Assembly (NCBI GenBank): GCA_026874595.1
Contig: CM049307.1
Span: 75,182,643 to 75,246,642 of the forward strand
Direction: 5' to 3'
Length of the DNA: 64,000 nt
Origin: Sipunculus nudus
Taxonomy: Eukaryota > Annelida > Sipuncula > Golfingiida > Sipunculidae
Under the pieces are notes generated by a model, which made no database searches, was not told the DNA's origin, and worked only from the letters and a program-made list of their open reading frames with translations. This document shows, in pieces, positions 60,546-64,000 of this stretch. The translations under genes were made by a program, and so were the position numbers. How positions within the stretch are numbered: the first letter of the stretch is position 1; every line of letters begins with the position of its first letter.

Positions 60546-61711
60546 GGGGAGAAAGACAGGCTATTTAAGGGGAGAGAGGGACATGGCTCAGAGGAGTAAT
60601 TATCAATAAATGTTTTATAGTGACACAAAGCTTATCAACATTTGTATAACATTTATCATAATTTACATTATAATATGAATTCTATACACATGCAAATCAA
60701 ATATGTGGTTCAATTACATGTAATCAAACCCTACTCCATACTAGTGTAATTCAACATGCTCCAAGTGTCCCTTCAGCTCTGTCACACACAAAAAAAAGAA
60801 AGAAAATCTTCAGATACCCACGTCCCAACAAATTATGAATCTAACTGCTATCAAACAGCATCATAAAATTCTTTATACTAATTCAAGATGATGGCAAATT
60901 TTATACACTAAAACCTGAAGATATTTGAAAATTTTATCTTATTCTAACAAAGGTGACTATAACAATATTCCCTATAATCTTTATTTTTTTCTAAAAAGAC
61001 CACAAGTACTCATAATAATGAGCTATTTGGTCTGTCTGTGAAATAATTTGTTGTTAATGATATTTAACAGCAACTCCAAATATACTTAGGGTTTTCCTTC
61101 ATTGTATGGCCCTTTACACAATCCATATACTCAGCACTAGCATTTACACTCCTCTCACTGAAGTCATTCCAGATCTCCTTCATTTTGACCACTGCTTTGT
61201 ATAACAAGATTCTTTGGGTTTCACCACCAGGGCTTGAACAGGGCAAACAACTGTAATCTAACCAATGAGACCATGATATTGCATTGTGCGTCCGGCTCCA
61301 AGTTCAAAATCTGTGACACCCTTGTTTGTATGATGCTTGGCCCTGTGCCAACCCTGGTTTTCAGACCAGAAAATGAAGGAAATCTGGAATAACTGTGGTG
61401 TACAAACACTGTATGATAAGTGCACACCAGATTGTTCCTATCACTGGAATATGACATATAAGTACCCAAAATGCCCACCAGGTGTCAGCACAATAGACTA
61501 AAACTTGTGATCAGTATGTATAACAGCAATGATCCCAAAAAAGACCGATTGTCAACACCACTTACAAAACAAATAAATAAAAATAATATGAGAATCTCTA
61601 AAGATCTAAGTTTAAAATACAGTATACCTATTTTATTTAGGCTGCTAAGAACCAACTATAATTTTGAACAAAAATGAAACACAAAATGGTGACCAAGAAA
61701 TTTGAATCGGG
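60546..61711. other. Intergenic sequence between converging genes
   Basis: AT-rich. Contains the SINE-like head listed next; otherwise no supported feature. Confidence 0.45.
61070..61285 (-). mobile_element. Candidate tRNA-derived SINE on the - strand
   Basis: On the - strand GGTCTCATTGGTTAGAT resembles a tRNA A box, and CTGTTCAAGCCCTGG, about 35 bases on, resembles a B box. A 60-codon open frame follows (61064-61246) but starts from TTG and has no domain, so I read it as the SINE body. Confidence 0.4.
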
Positions 61712-61927
61712 TTTATTAACTTTAATAACAAACAAGTAAAAAATATGAATTTATATAAAAAATACAAAAAAAATACAATATGGTCTTCCATGAAAAATAA
61801 ATGATTTTTCAATATACCCTTCATTAATTCATGTGCTTTTTGAAGATCACATAAGCCTCTTATCACATACAGAGTAAAACAGTTCAGTGTATATTGCAGT
61901 TCACAGCACCTGAATATATATGTACCA
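61712..61927 (-). terminator. 3' UTR and candidate poly(A) signal of the - strand zinc-finger gene
   Basis: AATAAA on the - strand (TTTATT at 61712-61717), about 211 bases after the stop. The stretch is AT-rich and non-coding. Confidence 0.4.
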
Positions 61928-62052
61928 TTACACTTTGTCTTTTGTTCTGTCTTTTTTGTCTTCAAACATTGAACACAGGAGTTTACGACTTTCCTCCGTC
62001 TGAAACAGTCTCATCTTGAGGCTCGGCTGACCTTGTTCAGGAAGTTCACCAT
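61928..62052 (-). CDS. TRAF-type zinc-finger gene, terminal exon C
   Basis: 125 bases including TAA at 61930-61928. Encodes (split D)GELPEQGQPSLKMRLF, QTEESRKLLCSMFEDKK and DRTKDKV. The acceptor is TTATTACAG. Phase 1 from exon B is completed exactly. A different frame was open longer here, but only this one joins the zinc-finger exon. Confidence 0.72.
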
Positions 62053-63614
62053 CTGTAATAAACATGTCTGATATAATCTAGGTAAGAAAAACAGCAAAAA
62101 GTTACACCTTTCACATGGCAATCCAGTGTTTTCAAACCGTTTTGGGCAAAATTTTTTGGATCAAGCCCAGGAGGTGGTTTTTAAACTGTTTTAATGCAAA
62201 ACATTAGTCCACTTTGCTTAAGTGTTGTGTAAACGTTAAAGAATGGTTTGGATCTAGTTTTCAGCAAACTGGTAAATTGTTTACGGCATTTCCCTCCAAA
62301 ACTATTGGTTACATCCCCTATTTCCTTTGGCCTTATGTCCGTGTGAATGCACAAAATGGATTCAAACTGATCTGGTCATACTGATTTGCCCAAATCGTTT
62401 TAAAAAGCTTATTGTGTGAAAGGGGTAATAATATAAACAGAAATTCTGACAGTAAATCCTTAATTTATTAATGCTAAGGTCAAAAATATCAATTATATGT
62501 TTCTCAAGCACTTTTTTTGGAAAACAATGCTGGTGGGCAGCTTTTCATTTTTATTTTTTACTGTAAAAATAGCACTGAATATTAGAGTAAATATCAGACA
62601 TCATTAGGGGGTAAATTGACCAGTTTTGGGGTCACAGATTATTTTTGTTAGTAGTGAACACACAAAAACACACATGATTATGTGCCTGGGATAATACCTC
62701 ATGTTCAACTGTTTGTCTTGCTGCACTACAAGAATTAAGATAAAAGTACCAGAAATGCCAAGGAGGAAAAATCATAAAGAAAGGTCAGGTGTGTAGATGG
62801 GGCTTTTTAATCACCAAAGTTTTATTATCGCAATAACTTCTGTTTCGCAAACATTGCTAATTTGAAACCCTCATGAACAAAAGGGCAACAACAGTATTCT
62901 GTACCTGCTAATGGGTCTAGCTTGTCTTTCTCCTTCAGGTCTTCTGTCAGGGAGTCATGTAGAAACTCAGGCAGATTATCTGGGTTGAAACAGCAGTATT
63001 TTTTATGAGATGATAAAAGCCCAAGTTGACCAATGAAGCTGCAACCATTGCAGCGGAAAGGGCATGCTACCTGAGGAATAAACAAATTTTATAATAATCA
63101 TGATATAGAAGACACCCCACCCCATGTAAAATGTAATAATTTATTTGCTGAATTTCAATACTATATACCTCAGATATATACTAACTTTACAATATCTGGT
63201 AGCTGTTAATTATCATTATGTTTAGCTGAAGTATAATTCACTATATACAGATTGCAGTATATAAAATATAATACTCATTTAATTGTTTTGCCCTTTTTTA
63301 AATAAAAATTTACAATAAATACAAACAATTTTGGCCAAAGAAGAGTATTTTCTGAGTGGTATGCTTTACCTACTTCTATCACTCACTGGTCTTTCCACAA
63401 TTTATTTCAGATAAAACAGGCCATTTAAAGCTGCATGGTCATTTACAAAAAAAGTCCAGATTTTCACATTTACATTTCATATTTTTCCACAGTGATTAAA
63501 TATATAAATATGGTGCTACTATACAGAAACCTGAAACCTAACCTTACCTGTTGGTCTCCAATAATATTCTCCAGGATAAAGTCATGGTGCATGTCCTGCT
63601 TCCGTAAAGGTTTT
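61928..63614 (-). CDS. TRAF-type zinc-finger protein, C-terminal part (3 exons; 5' end outside window)
   Basis: Join on the - strand of 63614-63548, 63070-62905 and 62052-61928. All junctions are consensus (acceptors TTTTTCAG, TTCCTCAG, ATTACAG; donors CAG|GTAAGG, CAG|GTACAG) and phases agree over 118 codons to TAA. The peptide begins KPLRKQDMHHDFILENIIGD, which resembles the segment that follows a RING or U-box in TRAF-like E3 ligases. Next comes CPFRCNGC with spacing C-x11-H-x3-C, a TRAF-type zinc finger. An acidic/charged linker follows, then SLKMRLFQTEESRKLLCSMF and a lysine-rich end. A role in ubiquitin signalling is an inference from the zinc finger; I cannot name the orthologue. The catalytic domain would lie to the right of the window. 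The gene converges on FOXRED2. Confidence 0.75.
62053..62904 (-). other. Intron of the - strand zinc-finger gene (exons B-C)
   Basis: 852 bp, GT-AG on the - strand, no other feature. The open frame that continues from exon B to 62825 lies here. Confidence 0.65.
62905..63070 (-). CDS. TRAF-type zinc-finger gene, exon B (zinc finger)
   Basis: 166 bases. Encodes VACPFRCNGCSFIGQLGL, then LLSSHKKYCCFNPDNLPEF and a charged linker to KDKLDPLA. The acceptor CCTCAG lies before GTAGCA and the donor is GCAG|GTACAG. The open frame continues past the donor to a stop at 62825, but that tail (TEYCCCPFVHEG...) reads through intron; the spliced continuation is better supported. Confidence 0.75.
63071..63547 (-). 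other. Intron of the - strand zinc-finger gene (exons A-B)
   Basis: 477 bp, GT-AG on the - strand, AT-rich, no other feature. Confidence 0.65.
63548..63614 (-). CDS. TRAF-type zinc-finger gene, exon A (first exon in the window)
   Basis: 67 bases: one carried-over base, then 22 codons reading KPLRKQDMHHDFILENIIGD followed by QQ. The acceptor is a run of T's ending in CAG; the donor is CAACAG|GTAAGG. Too short to be found as an ORF; recognised from splice sites and phase. Confidence 0.7.
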
Positions 63615-63689
63615 CTGAAAAAAAACAAAATGTTTTCTGAAATAATACAAAAGTTTTTCTGAAATAATACAAAAGTTTTTCTGAAACTA

Positions 63690-63965
63690 GAATACTGACA
63701 GGTCAGGAAAGGCCCTGCAAAAGGCCTGTGACCTTGACTTTTGACCTTTTGACCCCAAAGTCAAAATGTTTCCTTCTGCTATAGGTAGGTGAGCTATATG
63801 TGGAAGACAGATGGTTTGAGATGAAAAGTTTGGCTGAAAATACATCCACAATCTTTTTAAAGAAGTGGGTCAATCCATCCTGAAGTTATCATCCAAAAAC
63901 AAGGGACAAATGGACGGAAAGGGTGATTACTATAGGGCACCCGCTTTTTCAAGCTAGGCCCTAAT
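63690..63965 (-). mobile_element. CCGT-type element fragment, - strand, related to copy D
   Basis: Read on the - strand: a CCGTCCATTTGTCCC tract, then ATTGTGGATGTATTTTCAGC, a CATATAGCTCACCTACC-type block and GGTCAAAAGGTCAAAAGTCA, in the same order as in 52440-52600. It is inserted in the next intron of the zinc-finger gene, at the right edge of the window. Confidence 0.6.
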
Positions 63966-64000
63966 AATACAAAAGGTTTTCTGAAATAATACAAAATATT

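Noticed and set aside
59686-60628. Repeat ORFs of the MPVSLLDY type (-) and GGTQAC type (+)
   Set aside because: They follow the 24-bp (eight-codon) period of minisatellite 5 and have no non-repeat part.
62825-62904. Read-through of zinc-finger exon B to the stop at 62825 as the gene's end
   Set aside because: A good donor (CAG|GTACAG) precedes it, and splicing to 62052 keeps phase and yields a more protein-like tail. Retention remains possible as an isoform.

Overview
This window comes from an animal nuclear genome. It is AT-rich, its genes are broken into short exons by long introns, and there is no operon structure. The best guess is a mollusc, probably a bivalve. That guess rests on several copies of an interspersed repeat that opens with TTAGCTCAGCTGA and a run of CCGT tetramers, a family I associate with mollusc genomes, so the taxon is an inference.

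One complete protein-coding gene dominates. It is FOXRED2 (ER flavoprotein associated with degradation, ERFAD) on the + strand. Nine coding exons can be joined in frame with consensus splice sites between 7275 and 48602, giving a predicted 626-residue protein. A CCAAT box, a TATA box and a splice donor at 2319-2641 suggest a non-coding first exon about 4.6 kb upstream. A second gene enters from the right on the - strand. Its last three coding exons (63614-63548, 63070-62905, 62052-61928) join in frame and encode the C-terminal part of a TRAF-type zinc-finger protein. The two genes converge.

Most of the window is repetitive. There are five minisatellite arrays with unrelated units: about 29 bp (2950-3975, putative intron 1), 40 bp (11868-16470) and 56 bp (19793-23530), both in the 21.9-kb intron between coding exons 2 and 3, and 27 bp (55750-59165) and 24 bp (59165-60545), side by side between the two genes. 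The 40-bp and 56-bp arrays show nested higher-order structure. The 27-bp array is a multiple of three and produces long but probably meaningless ORFs on both strands. Four same-orientation copies of the CCGT-containing element (25936-28548, 37235-41993, 42918-46075, 52094-54482) lie in introns and downstream; two of them tightly flank coding exon 7. Smaller elements include a foldback element at 10139-10949, short TACAGT-ended MITE-like elements and tRNA-like SINE heads.

I found no convincing new molecular system. The most unusual signals are imperfect tandem copies of the splice-acceptor junction just upstream of coding exons 1 and 3, a 56-bp intronic array whose units often carry a strong CAG|GTGAGG donor sequence, the apparent loss of a C-terminal ER-retention signal in FOXRED2, and the exon 7 sandwich between two near-identical repeats.
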